Shown here: positions 54,055 to 63,576 of the stretch, in pieces
Numbering within the stretch: position 1 is the first letter of the stretch
How the letters are laid out: each line of letters starts with the position of its first letter
NCBI RefSeq assembly: GCF_041240605.1
Contig: NZ_CP162487.1
Location: forward strand, 1,185,001-1,249,000
Direction: 5' to 3'
Length of the DNA stretch: 64,000 nucleotides
From: Xanthomonas sp. DAR 80977
Lineage (GTDB): Bacteria > Pseudomonadota > Gammaproteobacteria > Xanthomonadales > Xanthomonadaceae
The notes under the pieces: generated by a model
Seen by the model: only the letters and a program-made list of their open reading frames with translations
The model's database searches: none
Told to the model about the DNA's origin: nothing
Made by a program: the position numbers and the translations under genes

Positions 54055-55137
54055 GTGAAGCCGTTTGCCCTCCCGATCGCGCTGGCCGCGAGCCTGTCGC
54101 TCGCCGCGTGCGGCCACGAATCGCCCTCGGCGGCGGTGCCGCCGTTGCCTGCGTTGCAGACCGATGCGGTGGCGTTCGCCGCGTCCCCTGGCCGCGCCTG
54201 GGATGGCGTGGTCGCGGCGGTGGACCATGCCGACCTGTCGGCGCAGACCGACGGGCGCGTGCGCGAGGTGGCGGTGGACGTCGGCGACCGCGTCGCCGCC
54301 GGCCAGGTGCTGCTGCGGCTCAGCGCGGTGGAGCAGCGCGCCGGCGTGGACAGCGCCCAGGCGCAGTGGCGTTCGGCCGCGGCCAGTGCCGACGAAGCCG
54401 AGGCCAGTTACCGCCGCTACGCCGCGCTGGCCGGCGCGCAGTACGTGTCCAGGGCGCAGCTGGACCAGGCGCGAGCCACCCGCGATGCCGCGGTCGCGGC
54501 GCGCCAGTCCGCCGCCGCGCAGCTGGCGCAGGCGCGGCAGCCGGCCGACTACACGGTGATCCGCGCGCCGTTCGCCGGCGTGGTCAGCGCGCGCCAGGTG
54601 CAGCCGGGCGAAGCGGTGGCGACGGGGCAGGCGCTGCTGTCGCTGTATGCGCCCGGCGCGCAGCGGATCGAGGTGCAGGTGCCGCAGTCCGACGCGGAGG
54701 CGATCCGCGCCGCGCCGCGCGCGCAGGTGCGGCTGGACGACGGCCGCGTGCTGGCGGTGCCGCAGGTGCTGGTGTTTCCCACCGCCGATGCGGACAGCCA
54801 CAGCGTGACCGTGCGCGTCCCGCTGCCGGTGCTGGCGCCCGCGCCGGCGCCCGGCACCACCGCCAAGGTCGCCTTCGCGCTGCCCGACAGCGGCGCCGAC
54901 GCCGCCACGGCCACGTTGTGGATGCCGCGCACGGCGCTGCTGCAGCGTGGCGAACTCAGTGCCGCCTATGTGCTCGCCGGCGGCCGCCTGAGCCTGCGCC
55001 AGTTGCGCGTGGGCCGGCAGGAGGCGCAGCGGGTCGAAGTGCTGGCCGGGTTGCGCGCGGGCGAGCGCGTGGCGCGCGATCCGGTCGCGGCCGGGCAGGC
55101 GCTGGCGGCGCAGCGCCGCGCGTTGGCGGCGCGCTGA
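54055..55137 (+). CDS. RND efflux periplasmic adaptor lipoprotein
   Basis: This 360-residue membrane fusion protein links an RND pump to an outer-membrane channel. The signal has lipobox LAAC (Cys19). The barrel-sandwich halves (TDGRVREVAVDVGDRVAAGQVLL near 64-86 and RAPFAGVVSARQVQPGEAV near 164-182) flank a helical hairpin. The GTG at 54055 has a GGAG ribosome binding site. It shares the AT-rich spacer with the sulfide operon, so it may be co-controlled by BigR, although its own promoter is not clear. The RND gene follows after 1 bp. Confidence 0.92.
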   Translation: MKPFALPIALAASLSLAACGHESPSAAVPPLPALQTDAVAFAASPGRAWDGVVAAVDHADLSAQTDGRVREVAVDVGDRVAAGQVLLRLSAVEQRAGVDSAQAQWRSAAASADEAEASYRRYAALAGAQYVSRAQLDQARATRDAAVAARQSAAAQLAQARQPADYTVIRAPFAGVVSARQVQPGEAVATGQALLSLYAPGAQRIEVQVPQSDAEAIRAAPRAQVRLDDGRVLAVPQVLVFPTADADSHSVTVRVPLPVLAPAPAPGTTAKVAFALPDSGADAATATLWMPRTALLQRGELSAAYVLAGGRLSLRQLRVGRQEAQRVEVLAGLRAGERVARDPVAAGQALAAQRRALAAR

Positions 55138-55138
55138 G

Positions 55139-58100
55139 ATGGCGGCGCCACTGGGCGTGTCCGGCCGCCTGGCGGCGCGGTTCCAGGCCAATCCGCTGAC
55201 CCCGCTGCTGGCCCTGCTGGGCCTGCTGCTCGGCCTGGCCGCAGTGGCGATCACGCCGCGCGAGGAGGAGCCGCAGATCGACGTGACCATGGCCACCGTG
55301 TCGGTGGCCTTCGCCGGCGCCGATGCGCGCGAGGTGGAGCAGCTGCTGAGCACGCCGCTGGAGCAGACGCTGGCCGAGATCGAAGGGGTCAGGCACGTGA
55401 CCTCGGTCAGCCGCCCGGGGCAGGCGCTGCTGACCGTCGAGTTCCAGGTCGGGGTGCCGCGCCAGGCGGCGCTGGTGCGGCTCTACAACCAGGTCTATTC
55501 GAACCTGGACGCCTTGCCGCAAGGCATGGGCGTGGGCACGCCGCTGATCAAGCCCAAGGGCATCGACGACGTGCCGGTGATGGCGGTGACCCTGTGGAGC
55601 GACGATCCGCAGCGCAGCGCGGTGGACCTGGGCGAGGTCGCGCACACGCTGGAAACCGAGCTCAAGCGCATCCCCGGCACGCGCGACATCGACAGCATCG
55701 GCGCGCCGCAGCGGGTGCTGACGCTGACCCTGGATCCGGCGCGGCTGGCCGCCTACGGCCTGACCGTGTCCGACCTGAGCCAGTCGCTGCAGGCGGCCAA
55801 TGCGGTGCGCCAGCTCGGCGAGCGCATCGGCGGCGGGCGCGCGGTGCCGGTCGCCGCCGGCACCTTCCTGGCCGATGCCGACGCGGTGGCGGCGCTGGTG
55901 ATCGGCGTGCACGACGGCCAGCCGCTGCATCTGCGCGACGTGGCGCAGGTGCGCGCCGGCGCCGACCTGCCCAGCAGCTATGTCTGGTACGGCGCGCCCG
56001 CGGCCCGTGGCGGGCCGGCGCAGGGCCGCGCGCCGGCGGTGACCATCGCCATCGCCAAGCAGCCCGGCAGCGACGCCGCCGCGATCACCCGCGCGGTCGC
56101 CGCGCGCCTGCAGCAACTGCGCGGCGAGACGATCCCGCAGGGCGTGCATGCCGAGGTCACCCGCGACTACGGCGCCAGTGCCGACGCCAAGGCCGCCAAG
56201 CTGATCCACAAGCTGGTGTTCGCGACCGGCTCGGTGGTGCTGCTGGTGCTGTTCGCGCTGGGCTGGCGCGAGGCCGTGGTGGTCGGCAGCGCGGTGGTGC
56301 TGACCCTGGCGCTGACCCTGTTCGCATCGTGGGCGATGGGCTTCACCCTCAACCGGGTGTCGCTGTTCGCGCTGATCTTCTCGATCGGCATCCTGGTCGA
56401 CGACGCCATCGTGGTGGTGGAGAACATCCACCGGCACATGCGCGCCGGCGGCAAGACCCTGCGCGAGGCGATCCCGCCGGCGGTGGACGAGGTCGGCGGA
56501 CCGACCATCCTCGCCACCTTCAGCGTGATCGCGGCGCTGATGCCGATGGCCTTCGTCAGCGGACTGATGGGCCCGTACATGCGGCCGATCCCGATCAACG
56601 CCTCGGTCGGCATGCTGCTGTCGCTGGCGATCGCGCTGGTCGTGACGCCGTGGCTGGCGCTGAAACTGCTGGCGCGGCATGCGCCGGCGGCGCCCGCTGC
56701 CGGCGGCGAATCGGCATCCGCCTCGCCGCGCCTGCAGCGCTTCTTCTCGCGCTTGCTGCAGCCGTTTCTCGCCCCCGCGCGCGGCGCGCGGCGGCGCGGC
56801 TGGCTGTTCGCCGGCATCGCCGCGTTGCTGGCGCTGGCGGTCGCGCTGGTCGGGTTGCAGTGGGTGGTGCTGAAGATGCTGCCGTTCGACGACAAGTCCG
56901 AATTGCAGATCGTGGTCGATCTGCCCGAAGGCAGCACCCTGCAGGACACCGACGCGCTGCTGGTCGCCCTGTCCGCGGTGCTCGACCGCAATCCTGACGT
57001 GCACGACTACCAGGGCTATGCCGGCACGTCGGCGCCGGTCAATTTCAACGGGCTGGTGCGCCAGTACGACCTGCGCCGCGGCAACAACGTCGGCGACCTG
57101 CAGGTGAACCTGGTCGACAGGCGCCTGCGCACGCGCCACAGCCACGCCATCGCGCGCGCGCTGCGTCCGGAACTGGCGGCGATCGCGCGCCGCCACGGCG
57201 CGGCGCTGAAGGTGGTGGAGGTGCCGCCGGGCCCGCCGGTGCTGGCGCCGCTGGTGGCCGAGGTGTACGGCCCGGACTATGCGCGCAGCCGCCAGCTGGC
57301 GCTGGCGTTGCAGCGGCGCTTCCAGCGCATGCCGGACGTGGTCGATGTCGATACCAGCGTGGAAAGCGCCGCGACGCGCGAGCTGATCGTGGTCGACCGG
57401 GTGCGCGCGGCGCGGCTGGGCGTGACGCAGGAGGCGATCGCCGACGCGCTGGCCGTGTCCGTGCAGGGCATGGATGCGACCTGGCTGCACGATGGCGCCT
57501 CCAAGTATCCGCGGCCGGTGCGGCTGCGGCTGGATGCGGCCGACCAGGCCGGCGTCGCGCGCATGCTGGCCTTGCGCGTGCGCGGCGGCGACGGCCAGCT
57601 GGTGCCGCTGTCGGAACTGGTCGCGGTGCAGCGTCTGCCCTGGGACGGCGCGATCTGGCACAAGGACCTGCTGCCGGTGGTGTACGTCACCGGCGACGAG
57701 GCCGGGCGCCTGGACAGCCCGCTGTACGGCATGTTCGACCTGGTCGGGCAGTTGCGCCAACACCGCATCGGCGGGCAGGCGCTGGCGCAGCACTTCATCG
57801 CGCAACCGACCGACAGCGCCGACTTCGCGGTCAAGTGGGACGGCGAATGGCAGATCACCTACGAGACCTTCCGCGACATGGGCATCGCCTACGCGGTCGG
57901 CCTGCTGCTGATCTACCTGCTGGTGGTGGCGCAGTTCCGCAGCTACCTGGTGCCGCTGGTGATCATGGCGCCGATCCCGCTGACGGTGATCGGGGTGCTG
58001 CCGGGGCATGCGCTGCTCGGCGCCCAGTTCACCGCCACCAGCATGATCGGCATGATCGCGCTGGCCGGCATCATCGTGCGCAACTCGATCCTGCTGGTGG

Positions 58101-58357
58101 ACTTCATCGGCCAGGCGCTGGCGCAGGGCCGCAGCGCCGAGCAGGCGGTGGTGGAGGCCTGCGCGGTGCGCGCGCCGCCGATCGTGCTGACCGGGCTGGC
58201 GGCGATGCTGGGCGCGCTGTTCATCCTCGACGATCCGATCTTCAACGGCCTGGCGGTGGCGCTGATCTTCGGCATCCTGATCAGCACGGCGCTGACCCTG
58301 CTGGTGATCCCGCTGCTGTACTACCCGTTGGCGCGCCGCGCCGCCAGGGCCGCGTGA
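55139..58357 (+). CDS. RND efflux transporter permease
   Basis: This 1072-residue inner-membrane pump is of the hydrophobe/amphiphile efflux type. It has the usual 12 helices and two large periplasmic loops. The proton relay is in GILVDDAIVVVENIHRHM (about 417-434), with the paired Asp. GMIALAGIIVRNSILLVDF near 968-986 is the matching TM10 region. Length is slightly above AcrB (1049). Together with the adaptor just upstream it would expel a hydrophobic or cationic compound; no outer-membrane factor is encoded nearby. The substrate is unknown. Confidence 0.94.
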   Translation: MAAPLGVSGRLAARFQANPLTPLLALLGLLLGLAAVAITPREEEPQIDVTMATVSVAFAGADAREVEQLLSTPLEQTLAEIEGVRHVTSVSRPGQALLTVEFQVGVPRQAALVRLYNQVYSNLDALPQGMGVGTPLIKPKGIDDVPVMAVTLWSDDPQRSAVDLGEVAHTLETELKRIPGTRDIDSIGAPQRVLTLTLDPARLAAYGLTVSDLSQSLQAANAVRQLGERIGGGRAVPVAAGTFLADADAVAALVIGVHDGQPLHLRDVAQVRAGADLPSSYVWYGAPAARGGPAQGRAPAVTIAIAKQPGSDAAAITRAVAARLQQLRGETIPQGVHAEVTRDYGASADAKAAKLIHKLVFATGSVVLLVLFALGWREAVVVGSAVVLTLALTLFASWAMGFTLNRVSLFALIFSIGILVDDAIVVVENIHRHMRAGGKTLREAIPPAVDEVGGPTILATFSVIAALMPMAFVSGLMGPYMRPIPINASVGMLLSLAIALVVTPWLALKLLARHAPAAPAAGGESASASPRLQRFFSRLLQPFLAPARGARRRGWLFAGIAALLALAVALVGLQWVVLKMLPFDDKSELQIVVDLPEGSTLQDTDALLVALSAVLDRNPDVHDYQGYAGTSAPVNFNGLVRQYDLRRGNNVGDLQVNLVDRRLRTRHSHAIARALRPELAAIARRHGAALKVVEVPPGPPVLAPLVAEVYGPDYARSRQLALALQRRFQRMPDVVDVDTSVESAATRELIVVDRVRAARLGVTQEAIADALAVSVQGMDATWLHDGASKYPRPVRLRLDAADQAGVARMLALRVRGGDGQLVPLSELVAVQRLPWDGAIWHKDLLPVVYVTGDEAGRLDSPLYGMFDLVGQLRQHRIGGQALAQHFIAQPTDSADFAVKWDGEWQITYETFRDMGIAYAVGLLLIYLLVVAQFRSYLVPLVIMAPIPLTVIGVLPGHALLGAQFTATSMIGMIALAGIIVRNSILLVDFIGQALAQGRSAEQAVVEACAVRAPPIVLTGLAAMLGALFILDDPIFNGLAVALIFGILISTALTLLVIPLLYYPLARRAARAA

Positions 58358-58454
58358 GCGCAATGCGCAGGCGCGTCCACGCGGTCTTTCCGGGGCCGGC
58401 GTAGAGTCGGCATTCACTGTCTGCGTCACTGCGGACCTGCATGAGGAGTTCTGC

Positions 58455-58934
58455 ATGACCATCGGCGATCCGATCCGCGTCACCCTCGAGCAGGAGGCGG
58501 ACTTCGCGTTCCGCATCCAATTCGACGAGACCGATCTGGCGCCGTGGCTGGGCGACGAGACCGCGCCGCTGGGCCACGAGCGCGGACCCAACCCCTCGCG
58601 CATCCTGCTGGCCAGCATCGCCAACTGCCTGGCCGCCAGCCTGCTGTTCGCGATGCGCAAGTTCAAGAACGATCCGGTCGGCGTGGTCGCGCACATCACC
58701 GCCACGCCGATGCGCAACGCGGACGGCTTCTGGCGCATTCCGCAGGCATCGGTGGAACTGCAATTGCCCGACGGCAACCAGGACTATGCGCAGCTGCAGC
58801 GCATCCTCGACCAGTTCGAGCAGTTCTGCGTGGTCACCCAGAGCGTGCGCCAGGGCATCGACGTGCAGGTCACGGTCAAGGATGCGCACGGCAACGTCCT
58901 GCTCGGCGACAAGAGCATCGAGGCCGGCGCGTGA
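58455..58934 (+). CDS. OsmC-family peroxiredoxin-like protein
   Basis: This 159-residue protein of the OsmC/Ohr superfamily reduces organic or other peroxides with two Cys. The first is in ILLASIANCLAAS (Cys58) and the second in QFCVVTQSV (Cys125), both placed as in the family. It is nearer to the YhfA/OsmC branch than Ohr. Its stop overlaps the thioredoxin start by 4 bp, so the thioredoxin may be its reductant. Confidence 0.88.
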   Translation: MTIGDPIRVTLEQEADFAFRIQFDETDLAPWLGDETAPLGHERGPNPSRILLASIANCLAASLLFAMRKFKNDPVGVVAHITATPMRNADGFWRIPQASVELQLPDGNQDYAQLQRILDQFEQFCVVTQSVRQGIDVQVTVKDAHGNVLLGDKSIEAGA

Positions 58935-59368
58935 GCGATCCGCTGCACATCGCCTGCCCGCACTGCCAGGCGCTGAACCGGGTGCCGGGCGAGCGCCTGG
59001 CGGCGGCGCCGCAATGCGGGCGCTGCCATCGCGCGCTGTTCGCCGGCGCGCCGGTGGCGTTGCACGCGGACAACTTCGCGGTGCACGCCGAGCGCAGCGA
59101 CATTGCGCTGCTGGTGGATTTCTGGGCGCCGTGGTGCGGCCCGTGCCGGACCATGGCGCCGCACTTCGAAGCCGCCGCCGCGCAACTGGAGCCGCAGATG
59201 CGCCTGGGCAAGCTGGACACGCAGGCGCAGCCGGCGCTGGCGGCGCGCTTCGGCATCCGCAGCATTCCGACCCTGGCCCTATTGCGGCATGGCCGCGAAC
59301 TGGCGCGGCAGAGCGGTGCGATCGGCGCCGCCGACATCGTGCGCTGGGCGCGGGCGCACGCCGGCTAG
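58931..59368 (+). CDS. trxC: Thioredoxin 2 (zinc-ribbon thioredoxin)
   Basis: This 145-residue protein is thioredoxin 2. The N-terminal zinc ribbon has CPHC (Cys9, Cys12) and CGRC (Cys29, Cys32). The thioredoxin active site is FWAPWCGPC (Cys69 and Cys72), and the cis-Pro is in IRSIPTL. It starts with a GTG at 58931 that overlaps the OsmC stop. Trx2 reduces disulfides under oxidative stress, which fits the pairing with OsmC. Confidence 0.94.
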   Translation: MSDPLHIACPHCQALNRVPGERLAAAPQCGRCHRALFAGAPVALHADNFAVHAERSDIALLVDFWAPWCGPCRTMAPHFEAAAAQLEPQMRLGKLDTQAQPALAARFGIRSIPTLALLRHGRELARQSGAIGAADIVRWARAHAG

Positions 59369-59400
59369 GCGTCCGTGGCGCCGAATTCGCATTGCGTTCC

Positions 59401-59468
59401 TGTAGGAGCGGCTTCAGCCGCGACAGGACTTACCGATGGAACCTGTCGCGGCTGAAGCCGCTCCTGCA
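59401..59468. repeat. GTAG-type REP palindrome (BIME-like)
   Basis: Two 27-bp arms (59401-59427 and 59442-59468), inverted and differing at one base, surround a 14-nt loop. The core is the same as at 5660-5721. It lies between the converging trxC and S1/P1 nuclease genes, where it could act in both directions as an mRNA 3' hairpin. Confidence 0.88.
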
Positions 59469-59518
59469 GGGGGCGGGGACACATCCACACCGACACGGTG
59501 AGGCGTACGCCCGTCGCG

Positions 59519-60331
59519 CTACTTGCCCAGCGCCGCGTTCAACGTCGCCGCCAGGTCCGCGCCGGCCTGGCGCAGTTGCGCCTCGGCGACCGGGCGCCAG
59601 GTCGCCACGTAGTCGGCCGGCAGCTTGGCGCCGGGCGGGTAGAAGCCCGGGCGCAGCATGATCCGGCACGAGGCTTCGGCCCAGGCCGCGGCCGGCGGCG
59701 GCAGCGCGCTGCCGGCCGGCGACGGCGCCGGCAGCGGTTGCGCCTGCAGCTGCGCCAGGTAATGCGCCTCGTCCAGGCCGCGGCTGCGCAGCAGGCCGCT
59801 GTCCCACAGCGAATGCAGGTTGCTGCCCTTGCCCTCGAACTGGATCTGGAACGTGTTGGCGCCCTTGTCGTGGGCATAGCCGGCATGCAGCGGCTGCTGG
59901 ATGTCGCCGGCGAAATGCACCACGAATTTCAGCGCCTGGGTCCGCGCTGCCTGCGGCTGGCTGCGGTCGGCGAGGATCGCGGCCTGGCGGCGCAGCGCCT
60001 CGACCGCGCAGTTGCCGTCGGGGCAATCGCGGGTCTGCTCGTAGTGGCACTGCTCTTCGCCGAGATTGACGTAGTGCCAGGGGCCGGTGCGCTTGCCCAT
60101 GTCCGGGTCGCTTTCGCGCAACTGGTCGGCCCAGTTGGCGACGCCGGCCAGGGTCGGCTCGGGTTCGCCCTGCAGCAATTGCCGCACTTGCGCGCGGGCC
60201 TGCGGGGTGAGTTGCGTGTCGGCCAGATCGGCGACCAGGCGATGGCCCAGCGGACCCCAGGCGAAGGCGGCGGACGGCGCGGCGGCCAGTGCCGCGGCGA
60301 GCGCGGCGGAAACGAAGAGAGAGGATTTCAT
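59519..60331 (-). CDS. Secreted S1/P1 nuclease
   Basis: This 270-residue exported enzyme of the S1/P1 family cuts single-stranded DNA or RNA using three zinc ions. The signal peptide ends so that mature Trp25 (AFA-WGPLGHRLVADLA) becomes the first residue, whose amino group binds zinc, a family hallmark. Other ligands are visible in His30, ANWADQLR, WHYVNL, HFAGDIQQPLHAG and LHSLWDSGLL. Cys pairs support export. It may provide nucleotides or phosphate or act on host nucleic acids in plant-associated strains. No operon partner is obvious. Confidence 0.94.
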   Translation of the reverse strand: MKSSLFVSAALAAALAAAPSAAFAWGPLGHRLVADLADTQLTPQARAQVRQLLQGEPEPTLAGVANWADQLRESDPDMGKRTGPWHYVNLGEEQCHYEQTRDCPDGNCAVEALRRQAAILADRSQPQAARTQALKFVVHFAGDIQQPLHAGYAHDKGANTFQIQFEGKGSNLHSLWDSGLLRSRGLDEAHYLAQLQAQPLPAPSPAGSALPPPAAAWAEASCRIMLRPGFYPPGAKLPADYVATWRPVAEAQLRQAGADLAATLNAALGK

Positions 60332-60435
60332 GCGCCGATTCTAGCCGGCGCCGATGACGCTGCCATGGCCGCGGCGGCGCACCGTTGCGCTGCCGCTAAG
60401 CCTCGCCCGTGCGGCCGAGGCACACCGGCGTGGGA

Positions 60436-61059
60436 TCAGAAGTACAGCAGGTAGGCGAGGCCGTAGGTGACCGGGTCCAGCTTGGCCTTGCCGAGCTTGC
60501 CGCTGTCCACTTCCACGTCGCTGCGCATGCTGGTCCAGCGCGCGTCCACGCGCAGCGCGCTGCGCTCGCCGATCGCGAAGTCCACGCCGGCATGCACGGC
60601 CGGGCCGACGCTGTCCTTGAACTTGACGTCGTCGCTGGAGAACGCGCCCTTGCCGTCGGCGCCCAGGAACGTGGTGTAGTTGAGGCCGACGCCGACGAAC
60701 GGGGAGATGTCGCCGTTGCCGTTGAAGTGGTACTGCAGCGAGAGCGTCGGCGACAGCGCCCAGGCGCTGCCGATATCGCCGCCCTGTTCCAGGCCGATCT
60801 TCTGCTGCCCGACCAGGGTCTGGATTTCCAGGCCGAGGTTGCCGCGGAAGAAGTATTCGTAGCTGAACGACACCGCCGGCGCGGTGTCGGCGCTGAAACG
60901 CTGGTCGCTGCCGCTCAGGGTGCCGTTCGAGGAACCAGGCACCATGCCGTGCACGCCGTAGCTGGTGGTGAAGTGGCCGGCCGACTGCGCCGCGGCGGGC
61001 AGGGCGATGGCGGCAAGGGCGGCGACTGCGAAACGGCGGAACGACAGGCGTGGCTTCAT
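60436..61059 (-). CDS. OmpW-family outer-membrane porin, copy 1
   Basis: This 207-residue protein is an eight-stranded OmpW barrel, thought to pass hydrophobic compounds through the outer membrane. The signal peptide ends near 25 (AAAQS). Family features are SFSYEYFFRGNLGLEIQTLVG, LQYHFNGNGDISPFVGVGLNYTTF and the end in LLYF. The ATG at 61059 has a GGGGGT element upstream. It is about 118 bp downstream of a second, similar OmpW gene on the same strand; the two differ widely in the N-terminal strands. Confidence 0.92.
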   Translation of the reverse strand: MKPRLSFRRFAVAALAAIALPAAAQSAGHFTTSYGVHGMVPGSSNGTLSGSDQRFSADTAPAVSFSYEYFFRGNLGLEIQTLVGQQKIGLEQGGDIGSAWALSPTLSLQYHFNGNGDISPFVGVGLNYTTFLGADGKGAFSSDDVKFKDSVGPAVHAGVDFAIGERSALRVDARWTSMRSDVEVDSGKLGKAKLDPVTYGLAYLLYF

Positions 61060-61177
61060 TGGGGACCCCCGGTGGCGGCGAATGGGCGGATGCGAATCCC
61101 AGTGTCGGCCCGGCGGCGACCGGTCCACATCCTTGTGGAGCGTAGTCTGCCAGAGAAGCGCGGCGCCCGTGCGGGGC

Positions 61178-61807
61178 TCAGAACTTCATCACGTAGGCCA
61201 GCCCGTATGCCAGCGGATCGATGTTCGCCGTGCCCATGCTGGCGCCGTCGACCTTGACCTTGCTGTCGATGTCGATCCAGCGCAGGTCCACCCGCAGCGC
61301 CGATTTGTCGGTGAGCGCGACGTCCACGCCGACGTGCGCGGCCAGGCCCCAGGAATCCTCCAGCTTGAGCTTGCTGCCGGCCAGCGCGCCGGTGGTGTCC
61401 TCGCTGAAGAAGGTGGTGTAGTTGATGCCGGCGCCGACGAACGGGGACACCTTGCTGGCGCTGTTGAAGTGGTACTGCAGCGAGACCACCGGCGGCAGGT
61501 GCTTGGTGCTGCCGACCTTGCCGACGCCCTTGACGTCGATGTCGTGCTTGAACGGCAGCGCGGCCAGCACCTCGATGCCCAGGTCCTGGTGCACGAAGTA
61601 TTCGAAGGTGACGGTCGGCTTGATGTCGCTGCCGATGCTCAGCGGCAGGGTGCCGCCGGCCAGCTTGCCGTTGTCGGACTTCGGATTGACCTGGTGGGCG
61701 CCGATGCCCACGGTCCAGTCGCCCTGCGACTGCGCCAGCGCCGGCAGGGCGCACAGCGCGAGGGCGGCCGCCAGGCCGGACAGCAGGAGAGGGGAGGTCT
61801 TGCGCAT
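61178..61807 (-). CDS. OmpW-family outer-membrane porin, copy 2
   Basis: This 209-residue OmpW protein has a signal peptide ending near LAQ at 26 and the same pattern: VTFEYFVHQDLGIEVLAALPF, LQYHFNSASKVSPFVGAGINYTTFF and AYVMKF at the end. A perfect FNR/Anr-type site lies 57-70 bp above its start, and the spacing suits class II activation. OmpW genes in Escherichia and Pseudomonas are known FNR/Anr targets, so low-oxygen induction is likely. It lies upstream of the other OmpW gene and may be co-transcribed with it. Confidence 0.93.
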   Translation of the reverse strand: MRKTSPLLLSGLAAALALCALPALAQSQGDWTVGIGAHQVNPKSDNGKLAGGTLPLSIGSDIKPTVTFEYFVHQDLGIEVLAALPFKHDIDVKGVGKVGSTKHLPPVVSLQYHFNSASKVSPFVGAGINYTTFFSEDTTGALAGSKLKLEDSWGLAAHVGVDVALTDKSALRVDLRWIDIDSKVKVDGASMGTANIDPLAYGLAYVMKF

Positions 61808-61835
61808 GATGGGCGTCTCGTTTGGGTGTGGGCGC

Positions 61836-61841
61836 AGTGTC
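61836..61841 (-). promoter_or_regulatory. Predicted -10 of the ompW copy 2 promoter
   Basis: GACACT on the minus strand lies 22 bp after the FNR-type site, exactly the gap of class II FNR promoters (site centred at -41.5). The hexamer itself is weak, as usual when an activator is needed. Confidence 0.45.
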
Positions 61842-61863
61842 CTGCCGCCGCCGCGGCGCCGCC

Positions 61864-61877
61864 TTGATCCTGATCAA
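61864..61877. promoter_or_regulatory. Perfect FNR/Anr-type binding site
   Basis: TTGATCCTGATCAA matches the FNR/Anr consensus TTGAT-N4-ATCAA at every fixed position. It lies in the divergent spacer between ompW copy 2 and gapA, centred at about -41.5 from the predicted ompW start and about -61.5 from the predicted gapA start. Confidence 0.8.
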
Positions 61878-61916
61878 ACGCGTCGACTGCGCGTGCCGGG
61901 CGCCATGCGGCCGGCC

Positions 61917-62978
<1,062 letters not shown>

Positions 62979-62992
62979 GCCGCCGCCCCGCC

Positions 62993-63026
62993 CACAAAAA
63001 AAGCGCCCGAGGGCGCTTTTTTTGTG
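62993..63026. terminator. Bidirectional terminator after gapA
   Basis: A 15-bp perfect stem (62993-63007 with 63012-63026) with a 4-nt loop contains A7 on the left and T7 on the right. It can end gapA on the plus strand and the converging glycine-zipper gene on the minus strand. Confidence 0.9.
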
Positions 63027-63067
63027 CTTGCCAAGCGGCGCGGGCGCAGTGGCCGCGCCGGTGCTGC

Positions 63068-63526
63068 TCACTCGGCCTCGATGCGCATGTCCTCGCCGCT
63101 GCCGGTGACCTTGACCCGGCTGCCGACCGTCAGCCCGGCAACCTCGGCGCTGGGCTTGGACACCACGGTCTGCGACTTGTTGTCGAAGCGGATCTTCACC
63201 ATGTAGTGCGCGGCCGGGCCGTTGCCGGCGATCTTGGCGCCCACGGTTTCGCCGGCGGCGGCGCCGGCCGCCTGCCCGGTGCCGACGCCCACCGAGCTCT
63301 TGCTCTTCAGGCCGAGGAAGCCGCCGGCCAGACCGCCGAGGTTGGCGGCGGCATTCTTGATGGTCTTGGTTCGCTCGGGCACGTCGGTATTCTTGTTCTC
63401 GATCGGCTCCAGCGCCACGATCTCGCCGTGGCGCGGACCTGCGGCCAGCGCCGGGGCGCTCAGCGCCAGCAGCGTCAATGCGATCGCCGACCAGGCGACA
63501 CGGGCGAGTGAATTCTTTACGCTCAT
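63068..63526 (-). CDS. Exported glycine-zipper protein (SlyB/OmsA-like)
   Basis: This 152-residue exported protein has a signal peptide ending near ALA-AG at 29. A glycine-zipper hairpin (about 65-105, NLGGLAGGFLGL and GVGTGQAAGAAAGETVG) is followed by a small beta domain ending in GEDMRIEAE. It resembles the SlyB/Pcp group but lacks the lipobox Cys, so it is probably periplasmic or loosely membrane associated. The start at 63526 has an AGGGGAA ribosome binding site. Its function is unknown; SlyB-like proteins stabilise the outer membrane under stress. Confidence 0.8.
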   Translation of the reverse strand: MSVKNSLARVAWSAIALTLLALSAPALAAGPRHGEIVALEPIENKNTDVPERTKTIKNAAANLGGLAGGFLGLKSKSSVGVGTGQAAGAAAGETVGAKIAGNGPAAHYMVKIRFDNKSQTVVSKPSAEVAGLTVGSRVKVTGSGEDMRIEAE

Positions 63527-63576
63527 CGGATGTTCCCCTGTGTGTGCGAATCGAAAGCCGGCAACACGCGCGGCGA

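Noticed and set aside
54956..58777. 1273-codon open frame on the minus strand antisense to the RND pump
   Set aside because: Same artefact of high third-position GC; the plus-strand RND gene is unambiguous and the antisense product is low-complexity His/Arg/Gln sequence.
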